This document shows, in pieces, positions 56,101 through 64,000 of a DNA stretch of 64,000 nucleotides (the first letter of the stretch is position 1; each line of letters starts with the position of its first letter). Below the pieces are notes generated by a model. The model saw only the letters and a list, made by a program, of their open reading frames with translations, did not search any database and was not told the origin of the DNA. The stretch comes from CAWDJT01 sp963828705. Its GTDB lineage: Bacteria; Desulfobacterota; Syntrophobacteria; Syntrophobacterales; Syntrophobacteraceae. The position numbers were made by a program, and so were the translations under genes. The stretch covers positions 1 to 64,000 of the forward strand of contig CAWHGA010000047.1 in assembly GCA_963828705.1 (NCBI GenBank). Reading direction: 5' to 3'.

Positions 56101-56899
56101 CGGCATGCCGCAGCGATCCATGACCCGGACGCCGAAGCAAGCCGAGCGAGAATAAATGATGGCGCTCACAAACAAAGGAGCCTTGCAAGGGAAGATGCCA
56201 TCGCCTTGTTTTGAGGTAGGCTTCGTAAAGCTCGATCTCGTCTGCATTGGCGTTTGGGAGTCCGCTGCGCACCGTCATGCTCGCCTTGAGGAGTGCATGC
56301 CATTTGAAATGGTGGCTTACTCCTCTCAATGGCAATTCATCCGTCGCCATTCCGTTCTGTGGGTAGTGATTGCCGATGTTTGATGCGGGAGCCTGTCTTT
56401 ACCAGAAAGAGCGGGTACTTTCCGCGGGCGGGATAAGCACCCATCTCTTCGCAAAGTTGCGTGGAGGCGAGGGGAAACAAGGTATCAGGATCAATGCCGG
56501 GCTTATGTCTGGAAGAGAACCGTCTTGTGAGATTCGCTGGAGCAGCGGCGCGAAGAGGCAGTCCCCTCCCATCATCTCCAGCAATTTGACAGTTCTTGAA
56601 ACGCTTCTGCAGGGCAGTTCCACAAATTCGTCGGAATCCACCACCCACACCCATTGGCCGATGCAATCGAGCACTGATTCCGAAAGGCGATTGCATTTGT
56701 CGCTTTCATCGAAAGTCCTTTCATAACTGTAGAGCAGACGAACCGGGTATCCCTCCGCCAGCTTTTCGAACTTTGACCATTCAGCATCCGATCCATGAAA
56801 AATCAATCGGAATTCATCGACTCCCAGATGGCTGTAATGCCTCAACCATGCCGGAAACAGACCGATCGCTTCTTGATGAAGGACGCAAAACAAAACCAT
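52420..56899 (-). CDS. large mosaic enzyme: three glycosyltransferase domains, two beta-modules, Stf0-like sulfotransferase (reconstructed across frame breaks)
   Basis: Reading through about ten indels gives one continuous chain of about 1,490 residues: an N-terminal GT2-type domain (VWVVDSDEFVELP, then NIGNHYPQNGMATDELPLRG), a GT4 domain, a second GT2-type domain (QIPVPG to EHWHLFLKAMSEGLHLKSA), two copies of a beta-rich module and an Stf0-type sulfotransferase ending YQKHIAGH. The joint from the first GT tail to the GT4 and on to the second GT2 domain lies within one open frame (56350-54494), so that fusion is seen directly. The rest rests on the absence of start codons with ribosome sites between domains. 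It probably assembles and sulfates a surface glycan. Confidence 0.6.
53175..53535 (-). other. mosaic beta-module, copy 2
   Basis: Second copy with the same order of landmarks: GYGVVFGKGWHNHELD, then VVEIYLALREKQGG, NGDQLTASLNGEEIAVV, LYLKEGLNTLLLF and DQDQRLLSYSFQEMAIEPVW. It leads directly into the sulfotransferase domain. Confidence 0.6.
53655..54000 (-). other. mosaic beta-module, copy 1
   Basis: A roughly 110-residue beta-rich unit: ARYGRGWHDNEGHGRWSG at its start, then ECEIVFFNPGPSMTVEFSAR, PGDSLTARLNGMTTEM and LNLEPGLKSLDF, ending NVRLLSVYFFRN in the neighbouring frame. It repeats in copy 2 and, in part, at the end of the membrane protein at 48-49.8 kb. Confidence 0.6.
54494..56350 (-). 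CDS. mosaic segment 2: GT4 domain flanked by parts of two GT2-type domains
   Basis: One open frame of 618 codons. Residues 1-70 finish the first GT domain. Residues about 105-490 are a GT4 glycosyltransferase: RVCIATWEILGESSCGGIGT, FDVIHFPDCFGLG, AVFFGRIEERKGVVLFCNAL, and the donor-site NYPNTVLECVGAGIPFLSSR. From about 515 a further GT2-type domain begins (TTVCIISTEGGPHLSDTLAA, LLMLGGTGLELPEEIEADGL, RLLFLRENQIPVPGW) and continues beyond the frame end, via FETMLRTAAKTGAEVITCGA. Confidence 0.82.
   Translation of the reverse strand: MATDELPLRGVSHHFKWHALLKASMTVRSGLPNANADEIELYEAYLKTRRWHLPLQGSFVCERHHLFSLGLLRRPGHGSLRHAAWIGQQRDQRQTPSDSEPLTKLRVCIATWEILGESSCGGIGTSSVSLGELLASAGHEVTIVHVRMPWAEPASDFLVERYREKGLLLVGLDLQEEKAIVSQWALRSYLCWKWLRQQEPFDVIHFPDCFGLGAYTSAAKHVGLGFERTRLCVTLHGCNDWGREGNSNALELDYFDCGFLEKEACRLADSIISPSNYMLQWWQKQNRPLPENASVRPNVLRSSLRLKSRGSQAGHALREAVFFGRIEERKGVVLFCNALDELAHQRALPADFHVSFLGWRTSVNGKPSGDYLQERFKHWPFPWKILDNYNMFQALEHLMQPGCLAVIPSLIDNYPNTVLECVGAGIPFLSSRLPGILEMVHHQDHDRVLIASEPQALADAIFKAIHEGLEPARSELDFQEVDRQWLEWHEQQIPSTLEVQHIAETDRALLRDTTVCIISTEGGPHLSDTLAALRAQSVAGFETLLMLGGTGLELPEEIEADGLLHIERKPGYRQAQLANAAAQRAEGTRLLFLRENQIPVPGWSSKPCSVQQLKPGPR
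56399..56899 (-). CDS. mosaic segment 1: GT2-type glycosyltransferase domain
   Basis: From ATG 56899: VLFCVLHQEAIGLFPAWLRH and HYSHLGVDEFRLIFHGSD are typical of the Glyco_tranf_2_4 (GT92-like) group, with the DxD-like metal motif in WVWVVDSDEFVELP. The sense leaves this frame near 56480 for GAYPARGKYPLFLVKTGSRI and then near 56385 for the frame of segment 2, whose NHYPQNG and GVSHHFKWH supply the family's C-terminal His motifs. Confidence 0.75.
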   Translation of the reverse strand: MVLFCVLHQEAIGLFPAWLRHYSHLGVDEFRLIFHGSDAEWSKFEKLAEGYPVRLLYSYERTFDESDKCNRLSESVLDCIGQWVWVVDSDEFVELPCRSVSRTVKLLEMMGGDCLFAPLLQRISQDGSLPDISPALILIPCFPSPPRNFAKRWVLIPPAESTRSFW

Positions 56900-57109
56900 G
56901 GCTGTCAATGCTTATGAGGTTAAGGTGACAAGAAATTGCTTCTTCGGGGTTTTTGAGTAGCAGGTGCCCAAATGGTGGTCAAGAACATTCTCCTCCCGAA
57001 TTCTCTGCAAGGAGTGACAAAAACCGTTTTCAATGTCTCTGGGGTTGACTGAACGGGGGCAGGTCGGCCGGAATAGTTCTCGGGAAGGTTTCCCTAATTA
57101 TGAAGTCAT

Positions 57110-58604
57110 TCAATGATTTATTCGATGAAAAGCTGTTACCCTAATATCCACGGCAAAATACCGGTACGGATTCATGGGTAGGATGTCCTTCATGACAATC
57201 GTCGGATCCGCTGTGCCCCAGTTGCTCAGACTATCGTACAAACTCACTGCAGCCGGCGTTCTACCCTTATAGGATGCAATAAGCCAGACTCTTTCGATAT
57301 CTTCGGGAATTTTCCCGAATTCATCCGCGTGCTCCACTGCAACCAGAGGCACGCCTTCAACCGGTTTATAATAGTGATCAAAAGGAAGCTTCGCAAAAAG
57401 CACGACCACGACCAGCATGTCCTTCTCTCGCACCTGCGGCTGAAGCATTTCAGCGGTCTGGCGCCACGGGTCCTTATCTATCCGGGTGTAAAAGTAATAG
57501 AGCGGTATCACATGTAGTCCGATGAGAATGCCTATCAAGACTCCTCTGAGCTTGTGCGGTATTCTTGCTAAAACGAATCCCAAGGTGATCAGCACGGCGC
57601 CCAAGGCCGGGATGGAATACCGGGGCTGGTAAATGGGCGTGATCGTGACTGAAATGAGCCATGGAATCAGCAGGAAGGAGATCAGCAAGGATACAGGAAC
57701 CAGGAATGGAAGCAGGGATGCGTGTCTTCTTTTTACTTCTATAAACAGAAAAACGGCAATCAACAGATAGACCGCAACCGCCGTAAGCGGATGCATGAAA
57801 TAGATGCCTAAAGTGGCGAGCGTTTTCCAAATCGGCTCTGCCTGAATCCACGATCCGGCGATTGTGGGATTTCCGATTTTCAGGAAAAAAGTCCGCGCAA
57901 ACACGAGAAACATGGGGAAATACAGCACCAGTACAATTGCGCTGCCGGCAAGAACACGTCGCCAATTCCGGACGAGTACTTCTCGCGACAGCCAACGGTA
58001 ACCGATAATGATCAATCCAAAGCTGAGCGCCAGAAACGGTCCGAAAGCATGCGAGTAAAACGCCGCCGTGGAGGCAGCAATGTAACCGATCAAATCCCAA
58101 CGAATCCTGCTCCCCTGAATCAAGCGGATCAGAAAATAGACCGACGCTGTAGCGCACAGCAGGAAGAGGGAATAGGGTCTTGCGTCTTGTGAATAATGGA
58201 TGGCAAAGGGATTGATTGCCGAAAACAGTGCGGCGATTAATCCTTCCGTTCGTCCATACAGCTCCTTGCCCAGCAGATAGACAAAAAAGACCAGCCAAAA
58301 TCCCAAAGGCGGCAGCCGTCAACCTCAGGTTGAATTCATCGTTCCCGAATTTGTCACACCATGCCTTCGTGATTAAAGAATATAGTGGACCCTGATCCTT
58401 GCTGTCAAAAACGGTTAACAGTTTAGGATAGGTATGTGAGATCCGGTTAACCGATAACACTTCATCCAGCCACAGGCTCTCGTCCGCCAGTCCGTAACAT
58501 CGCAGGAGCGCCGCCAAAACCAGAATCAAAAGCAGCGCAGTCCGCGGCAGCCAAACACCCGGATTAGTCCGACAATGCAAACCTGCAGTGAGCCGAGGAT
58601 GCAT
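57110..58604 (-). CDS. GT39/ArnT-like membrane glycosyltransferase (one frame break)
   Basis: About 497 residues. The N-terminal frame from ATG 58604 gives the first membrane segment (LLLILVLAALLRCYGLADES) and the acidic catalytic loop ESLWLDEVLSVNRISH typical of polyprenyl-phosphate-mannose transferases; near 58310 the sense moves to the main frame (FWLVFFVYLLGKELYGRTEG, PFAIHYSQDARPYSLFLLCA) with about nine further helices and a soluble tail. It should use a lipid-linked sugar on the periplasmic face. ATG directly follows the stop of the radical SAM gene. Confidence 0.85.
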
Positions 58605-59708
58605 CTATTGACCCTCATGCTTTTCAAAACTCATCCCATGCCGAAAAACCCGATACCAATCTCGCACCCATTCAGCCAGCACCGATAGGTCACGGACCGC
58701 GTAAAGTGGCTCGCGGTATTCTCCATAGAAGCACCCGGCACACGAAGTAGTCACTTCACGCACCAATTGATAGTATTCTTTACTGCGATAGAAAGCGCAG
58801 GAATCCATCATCTAACATGTTGCCTATTGGAGGCTTCTCCTTACAGATGCAGACACTTCCATCCTGCAAAATATCCAGCGACAGTATTCCAGCCTCACAC
58901 TTCCTGGTGCATCGCCCTCGTGATAGATATTCTCGATAATCACGAAGAAACCGAGTTGAGTTGGTTATACCCATTCCTGATCGGCGCATCGTTATAAGTT
59001 CGTCTATGATTTTAGATTTACCATTGAAGTTAATACTATCAATAACGAACGATTCGTCCTGTCCGCGAAATATATATTCCGAATTTGGCGATGCAGAATC
59101 GCAACCAATCATTACTGGCGTAATATATATATAGACTCCAAGACTATAAAAAGAATTTTACTAAGGGAATCAGTTCTTCAAAATTGTATTTTGACGCCAC
59201 AACATTAGCCTGAGATATTCCATCTGGCAAAATATTTCTAGACATCCGCAGCGTTCTTAACGCATTATCTACAACATTACATACTATTACATATTTCATC
59301 CTGCAATGGTTTATTTAACGTATCAATGGATACACTAATTTCTCGCAACCCTGCACTGGCACATCTGACAAGCACGTCATTAGGTTACTTGTGGTCCACC
59401 GTTGGTCTGTATGCGAACAGAAAAACCATAATTATTAAAAATAGCAACTATATCTGGCAAGTCGTTGCGAAGAGTAATGGTTCTCCACCAGTGATGACTA
59501 TATTGCGAACCTTCATCCCTGCCAAACGATCAACAATTATTTCGATTTCGGGAATAGTCAATTCTCGACCATTGCCATTGCCTGTTTTATGAAAACCACA
59601 CATCCTACAGCGATAATTACATCGGCGAGTCACATGCAATCTAACGTAAAATGGGTAATTAGCTAGTTTGCTCCATAGCATTCCAGATACATGTCTGCTG
59701 ATATCCAT
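58605..59708 (-). CDS. radical SAM/SPASM domain protein (frame breaks, AT-rich)
   Basis: From ATG 59708: VRLHVTRRCNYRCRMCGFHK supplies the CxxxCxxC cluster motif and VRNIVITGGEPLL the GGEP motif. Sense continues after indels near 59475 (RNDLPDIVAIFNNYGFSVRI), about 59395 (NDVLVRCASAGLREISVSID) and about 59275, then in frame 59112-58780 with the SPASM-like cysteines (GRCTRKCEAGILSLDILQDG, VCICKEKPPIGNMLDDG) and finally TSCAGCFYGEYREPLYAVRD. The gene is much richer in A+T than its surroundings, suggesting recent acquisition. Substrate unknown. Confidence 0.75.
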
Positions 59709-59904
59709 ATAAAAAAATCCCTATTGATATAGATGCAGCAATCTGCTGATTGTTGACCACACAAACAACGACTCAGAATCGCCACATTATGTCAGATCGC
59801 TACTGTGGAATTGGCCTTTCACATGAAGCATAGACTTGGATTTTGCCCACGAATGTGGATTCACTGGAATACATACTGGATTAACACAGATCTGCATCCC
59901 AGGG

Positions 59905-59934
59905 GTTCAGGTTCCCCGAAAGGGGCACTTGAAC
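59905..59934. other. strong hairpin with GAAA tetraloop in a gene-free gap
   Basis: The gap between the radical SAM gene and gspD (59709-60039) holds no gene but contains a 30-nt palindrome: 13-bp stem from gttcaggttcccc to ggggcacttgaac with one mismatch and one wobble, closed by GAAA. No T-run adjoins it on either side, so it may be a factor-assisted terminator for gspD transcription or a structured RNA element. Confidence 0.5.
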
Positions 59935-60039
59935 AACAAACCAACCTGCTAACCATTCAACAACTATTACCAATCGGGGGCCAGTCTTGGCTAGAACGGT
60001 GCGGGCTCCTGTTTGTTGCACCTCCCCACTGGTCAGTTC

Positions 60040-62485
60040 CTAGAGCGCCGGGCCCACCTGGTCTTTGAGCTGCTTCAACTTCCGCAGGAATTCGCGACTG
60101 GCTTCGTTATCGCCCTGGCGAACCACATGGGGGGTAATGGCGACGATGAGTTCGGTGCGTTTGAGTTTCTTACCGGTGGTGGACACCAGAGGTGAAAGCA
60201 AGGGCACCTTACGCAGGAATGGCATACCGCCTTGACTGCGGTCGTTTTTTTGCTGAATGATGCCGCCGATTACAGCGGTTTTCCCATCCTTGCAAATGAC
60301 CGAAGTCTGCACATGGCGTTCGCTAAAGCTGGGCGAGTCGATGTTCGAATTCTTGTTCGTCGATGCCTCGCGGATGGTTTGTTCCACCTCCATCCGCACC
60401 AGCCCGCCCGAATTGATGTGTGGCACGACGTTGAGTATGATCCCGGTTTCTTCATACTGGACGCTGTTCACAATGGTGTTGGAGCTGGCTTCACTGACCG
60501 ATTGCTGGGACAGGATGGGTTCCCGCCCACCCACGGTGATGCTGGCTTCTTGATTATCCATGGCCAGCAGGGTCGGATTGGACAGCACACTCACATGGGT
60601 TTCCTCGGAAAGCAATCGAATGAGCGCGGCAATATCTCCCGCCAGGGTGGTCCAGTACATGTTCATCCCCTTCGCGGCGGCGTTGACGATGGGGTCGTAT
60701 TTGCCGGAATTAAGCCCAAGGCCGTTGTTGAGAAACGTGGTTTGGCTCCCTTTGTGGCCGCCAATGTTCATCCCCTTGTTTTTGAAGTACCATTCCACGC
60801 CGTATTCGAGGTCATCGGTCAGAGTGATTTCAGCAAGCATAACTTCGATCAGCACCGCCCGCGGGACGATGTCCAGGGACTGGATGGTGGCCTTTATCTT
60901 GGCATAGTCGGCAGAGTTGGCCTTAATGACGATGGCGTTATTGACTTCATCCGGGATGATGGAAACCTGGCCGGTGAGCGAGGTCGCCCCATGCCCACCC
61001 ATACCGGTACCGTCAGCCCCCTGGGTGGTGAAACCAGTCACACCCCGCCCGCTTCCCCGGCCGGCGGCAGTACCGGTCGTGGACCGCTGCCCGGCGGTTG
61101 CGCTACCAGAACCGCCCATACCGAGCGTGCCGGTTCCGGTTGCGCTCGAGGCGAAAGGGCTCTGGCTGGAAAGCCCGGTAACACCACGTTGGCTGGACAG
61201 GCCGCCCAAGCCACCGCTACCCCAAGCCACCCCACCCCCGAAGCCACCGCTGCCACCCAACCCTCCACTGCTGCGACGCCCAAAAGCACTACGAGTGGCT
61301 GAGACAATTCGATCTCGCGCCCCGCTATCGCCACTCGAGACGTTTAGACCGTATAGTTGCCCCAGGATGTTGGCGATGTCTCGTGCCAAACCGTTTTCCA
61401 CGAAATAGACATAAACCTGTTCACCGGCTTCCTGGCCCTGCATATCCATGGTCACCAGCCACTCGCGCGCGGTCTTCAGAAATTCCGGGTTTTGAGCGAT
61501 GATGAGCACGGCACCGAGCTGCTGCAGCGGCAGTAGCGCCACATTGCTGCCCAGTTTGCTGTTCTTGAACAGATCCAGCTTGGACATCATTGCTTCCAGA
61601 TTCTGCACCGCCACATCCGGCGGGATCGCCTTGACCTGCACGATCTCCATGCCAACCTCTTTGAGAATATTCATATCCATGGTCTTGAGCACTTCGATGA
61701 TGGTGCGGGCGTTGCCGGAATCCTCCACCATAACGAGGCTGTTGGTGAGTGCGTCCACGCCAATCGTCCTGCCCGGCGTGAGAAAGTGCTTGATCGTGTT
61801 CATGGCCTGAGTGGCATCCAGATAGCGCAATCGGTACATGATGAGAATCGGTTTAACCCCGAAGCGGTCTTCCTTGAGCGCCTGGGGACCACCTATGGGC
61901 AATTGGCTGCTGGGACTGCGCTGCAGGGTCTGGATGTGGTAAAGGCCCTTTTCCGCAACGATATCGATATTGCTGACGTTGTAGGCGCGGGTGATGAGCT
62001 GCAACAATTCCTGCTTGGTGAACTCGCCATCTAGATACAGGCTGATCTGGGCCCGCAACGACGGGTCCATCACGTAGTTGAACTTGAGGTATTCGCCGAA
62101 GATCTGATTAGTGACTTCCACCACATCGGCTTTATCGAAATTGAGGACAATCTTCTGCTTCTGCGGATCGGTCAGGGTGGCGGCCGGGGCAGCTTCCCGG
62201 GTTTCCTCACCCAACAGCCCAGTCCGCATCGTAGGCGGGCAAGCTCTTGATGCGATTGGCCCGGGACTCAGGTTTGCCTGAGGATGGCTTTGCCGCCGTT
62301 TTCCCGGAATCGGCAGTTGCGACTGCCGTCGGTTCCGGCGCCGGGGCCGTCGATCCCGGACCAAAAATCGATGAGCCGGGGAATCCCTTTGCGGTTCGCG
62401 AATCGGTGGCGGCACAACCAGTTGTGCCAATCACACCGAGGGTCAGGAGCAAACCCCATAGCCACATACAACGAGCGATCCTCAT
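60040..62485 (-). CDS. gspD: type II secretion system secretin GspD (one frame break near the N-terminus)
   Basis: About 815 residues from ATG 62485. A lipoprotein-like signal (MWLWGLLLTLGVIGTTGC) and a Pro/Ala linker precede a break near 62220; the main frame continues with the N0 domain (KIVLNFDKADVVEVTNQIFG), N1-N3 repeats, and the secretin domain (VLIEVMLAEITLTDDLEYGV, VLSNPTLLAMDNQEASITVG, TAVIGGIIQQ, ELIVAITPHVV). An unusual Gly/Ser/Thr-rich insert of about 100 residues interrupts the N3 region (61290-60990). It forms the outer-membrane pore. Follows gspM by 32 bp. Confidence 0.92.
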
Positions 62486-62517
62486 AACTGTTTCCCTCGG
62501 TAGCCCATTCAGCAAAC

Positions 62518-63102
62518 TCAGGGCTTTTTGGAGGTTTCCATCAGGGCCGTAAGAACGACACTGATCACCAAATCATGGCCACTCTTGCGCTGTATCTTCT
62601 GCACCCGCAGTTGCTGGACCTGAATGGCGGTGGCCGATTTCTGCACACCGTTCAAAAAATTATGCAGCCCCATGATGGTGGCGGTAACATCGAACTTGAG
62701 CTGCACTTCCTGATAAGCTCCATATTCCTTGCTAGCCAGCACCTGATAACTCTTGACGTTGAGCTCCTGGGTACCTTTGGCCGCGACGACTTCCCCGAGT
62801 TTGGCCGCCAGTTGGTACGAATCCTCGCCATGGAACACTTTCCGCTGCAATCGGCCCAATTCTTTTTCCTGTTGGCTCAGAGTTTCCTTCAAATCCTTCC
62901 CCTGGGCCAGCTTCTCCTGGTACTTCAGGATCATCTGCCGTTGCTGGGCGATGCGTTCGCTCAATTCACTCTTCTTCTCCAGCACCGCATCGAGCCAGAG
63001 CAACTGCACCGCCAGCAGGCCTATGCCGACCGCCGCCGCCAGGACCAAGGAGACCCGATGCCGCCGGATCTGACCCAGCAATGCTCGCCCGTCCAGGTTC
63101 AT
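62518..63102 (-). CDS. gspM: type II secretion protein GspM / PilO-like
   Basis: 194 residues: short cytoplasmic start, one membrane helix (VSLVLAAAVGIGLLAVQLLW), a coiled-coil (LSERIAQQRQMILKYQEKLA) and a ferredoxin-like periplasmic domain (VQLKFDVTATIMGLHNFLNG). This is the PilO/GspM arrangement, an inner-membrane platform partner of GspL. ATG 63102 overlaps the stop of the upstream gene by four bases, and gspD follows, so the three are one operon. Confidence 0.85.
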   Translation of the reverse strand: MNLDGRALLGQIRRHRVSLVLAAAVGIGLLAVQLLWLDAVLEKKSELSERIAQQRQMILKYQEKLAQGKDLKETLSQQEKELGRLQRKVFHGEDSYQLAAKLGEVVAAKGTQELNVKSYQVLASKEYGAYQEVQLKFDVTATIMGLHNFLNGVQKSATAIQVQQLRVQKIQRKSGHDLVISVVLTALMETSKKP

Positions 63103-64000
63103 CGTTGAACCTCTTCCAACTCACCCGGACCAGAAGCGTCCTCATCGACACCCTGCCCGACTGCAGCCCCACTTCTCGGGCTCCGTCTCCTGGGCCGAGC
63201 ATTCGACCGTTCCATCGTGTCCCTTCCGTCGCTATCGCCGGGACCAACCGCCTGGGGCTCCGCGGCAGCGGGAACGGCGGCTTCTGGAGGCGCCGGCTGC
63301 GAAGAGATCTCCAGGTTGTCACCAGGCTCGTCGGCTGCGTTGGTAATGTCTGCTTCCTTGCTGACCAGGGTTTTGCGGAGTCGGTCGACATCCAGCTGAA
63401 TCCGCACGTTGAATCGTTCCTTGTCGGAACTGGGATTGCGGCTGACCGGCGAAGCAAAACTCACGGCGCTGAACCCTTCCACCTTGGACAGCTCGGACAG
63501 ATATCTGGCAGCCGACTTGCTCTCCCCACGAATTTGCAGTTCCTTATTGGTGAGCGAAAAAAAATCCAGCCAGGTATCTTCCGGGGTGACCTGGGTCAGC
63601 AGGTTGAACAGTTCAAAGACCGGATAGGACTGCTGGTCAAATTCGGCCAAGGCCTTCTGTTGGTCCTTGAGTTTGGAAATATTGGCCTGAAGCTGCTCTA
63701 TGGGCTTCCACTGAGCTTCGAGCTGCTTGCGCAGGTTTTGAACCTCGATAGCGGTCCTGGCAAACCGCTTGCTCCCGTGCCACTGGTAGGCGCCAAAGAC
63801 ACCATACATGGCCAGGACCACAGCCAGCGGGAGAAGGATGCGGGGAGGCTGCCAGGGCTTGAGCCGCAGCTCGGCGCCGAAAGCTCGCAAACGATCCTGG
63901 CCGACCAGATGCTCCATCCAGCGGGTGAGCAGGGACCCGTCCAGAATCCGGGGTCTGATGGCCAAACCGTCATCTGCCCAATATTGGACGGCTTCGTCGG
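63099..64000 (-). CDS. gspL: type II secretion protein GspL / PilN-like (partial, cut at window edge)
   Basis: The reading frame is open to the window end, so only the C-terminal ~300 residues are present. One membrane segment (RILLPLAVVLAMYGVFGAYQ) is followed by a coiled-coil (NLRKQLEAQWKPIEQLQANI) and a PilN-like domain (LLTQVTPEDTWLDFFSLTNK, ELQIRGESKSAARYLSELSK). The last ~80 residues are a disordered Pro/Ala/Glu and Arg-rich tail. A start at TTG 63965 would give 288 residues, but in-frame codons upstream (DEAVQYWADDG) look coding, consistent with a longer GspL whose actin-like part lies outside. Confidence 0.8.
   Translation of the reverse strand, partial: DEAVQYWADDGLAIRPRILDGSLLTRWMEHLVGQDRLRAFGAELRLKPWQPPRILLPLAVVLAMYGVFGAYQWHGSKRFARTAIEVQNLRKQLEAQWKPIEQLQANISKLKDQQKALAEFDQQSYPVFELFNLLTQVTPEDTWLDFFSLTNKELQIRGESKSAARYLSELSKVEGFSAVSFASPVSRNPSSDKERFNVRIQLDVDRLRKTLVSKEADITNAADEPGDNLEISSQPAPPEAAVPAAAEPQAVGPGDSDGRDTMERSNARPRRRSPRSGAAVGQGVDEDASGPGELEEVQR

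Noticed and set aside
60232..61302. 356-codon plus-strand ORF opposite gspD
   Set aside because: It is the complement of the secretin and its Gly-rich insert; no recognisable domain and no start signal.
1..64000. CRISPR arrays, integrases, complete insertion sequences or rRNA genes
   Set aside because: None seen: no regularly spaced direct repeats, no transposase or integrase motifs in any coding frame, and the only RNA gene is tRNA-Gln.

Overview
The window looks like a chromosome segment of a Desulfobacterota (former Deltaproteobacteria) bacterium, most likely of the Syntrophobacteria. I infer this from the gene order (remA-like DUF370/gmk, rplU-rpmA-obg, proB-proA-nadD-rsfS, ispE-tRNA-Gln-prs-rplY-pth-carD), from the DUF4416 and DUF1844 proteins, and from genomic repeats of the sort seen in that group. 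No database search was possible, so the genus is not claimed.

Layout. (1) 0.3-2.3 kb: a short inverted-repeat element, a PduO-type cobalamin adenosyltransferase, an unrecognised gene and a 5'-truncated BtpA-family gene. (2) 2.3-17.7 kb, all minus strand: a candidate natural-product operon. In transcription order it holds a small protein, a sulfotransferase, one large type I polyketide synthase (KS-AT-DH-MT-structural KR-ER-KR-ACP-TE), a phosphopantetheinyl transferase, an ABC ATPase, an FtsX-type permease, a LolA-like periplasmic protein and an outer-membrane beta-barrel. Together they could make a reduced, C-methylated, possibly sulfated polyketide lipid and carry it to the outer membrane. 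(3) 17.9-47.3 kb: housekeeping core covering proteases, RNA and ribosome maturation, proline, serine, NAD, isoprenoid and PRPP synthesis, bL21, bL27, bL25 and tRNA-Gln(UUG). (4) 48.2-59.7 kb: two converging surface-glycan operons. The plus-strand one has a membrane protein, a methyltransferase and a glycosyltransferase. The minus-strand one has an AT-rich radical SAM/SPASM protein, a GT-C mannosyltransferase-like protein and a roughly 1,500-residue mosaic of three glycosyltransferase domains, two beta-modules and an Stf0-type sulfotransferase. (5) 60.0-64.0 kb: type II secretion genes gspD, gspM and gspL (last one cut by the window edge).

A dominant feature is single-base frame breaks. The PKS needs about ten, the mosaic gene about ten, the radical SAM gene about five, and there are isolated ones in serA, gspD, the DUF1844 gene and others. 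The breaks are almost all indels, often in short homopolymers, while catalytic residues stay intact. Uncorrected sequencing errors therefore explain them better than gene decay. For such genes I give the span of the reconstructed gene and say where the frames change.
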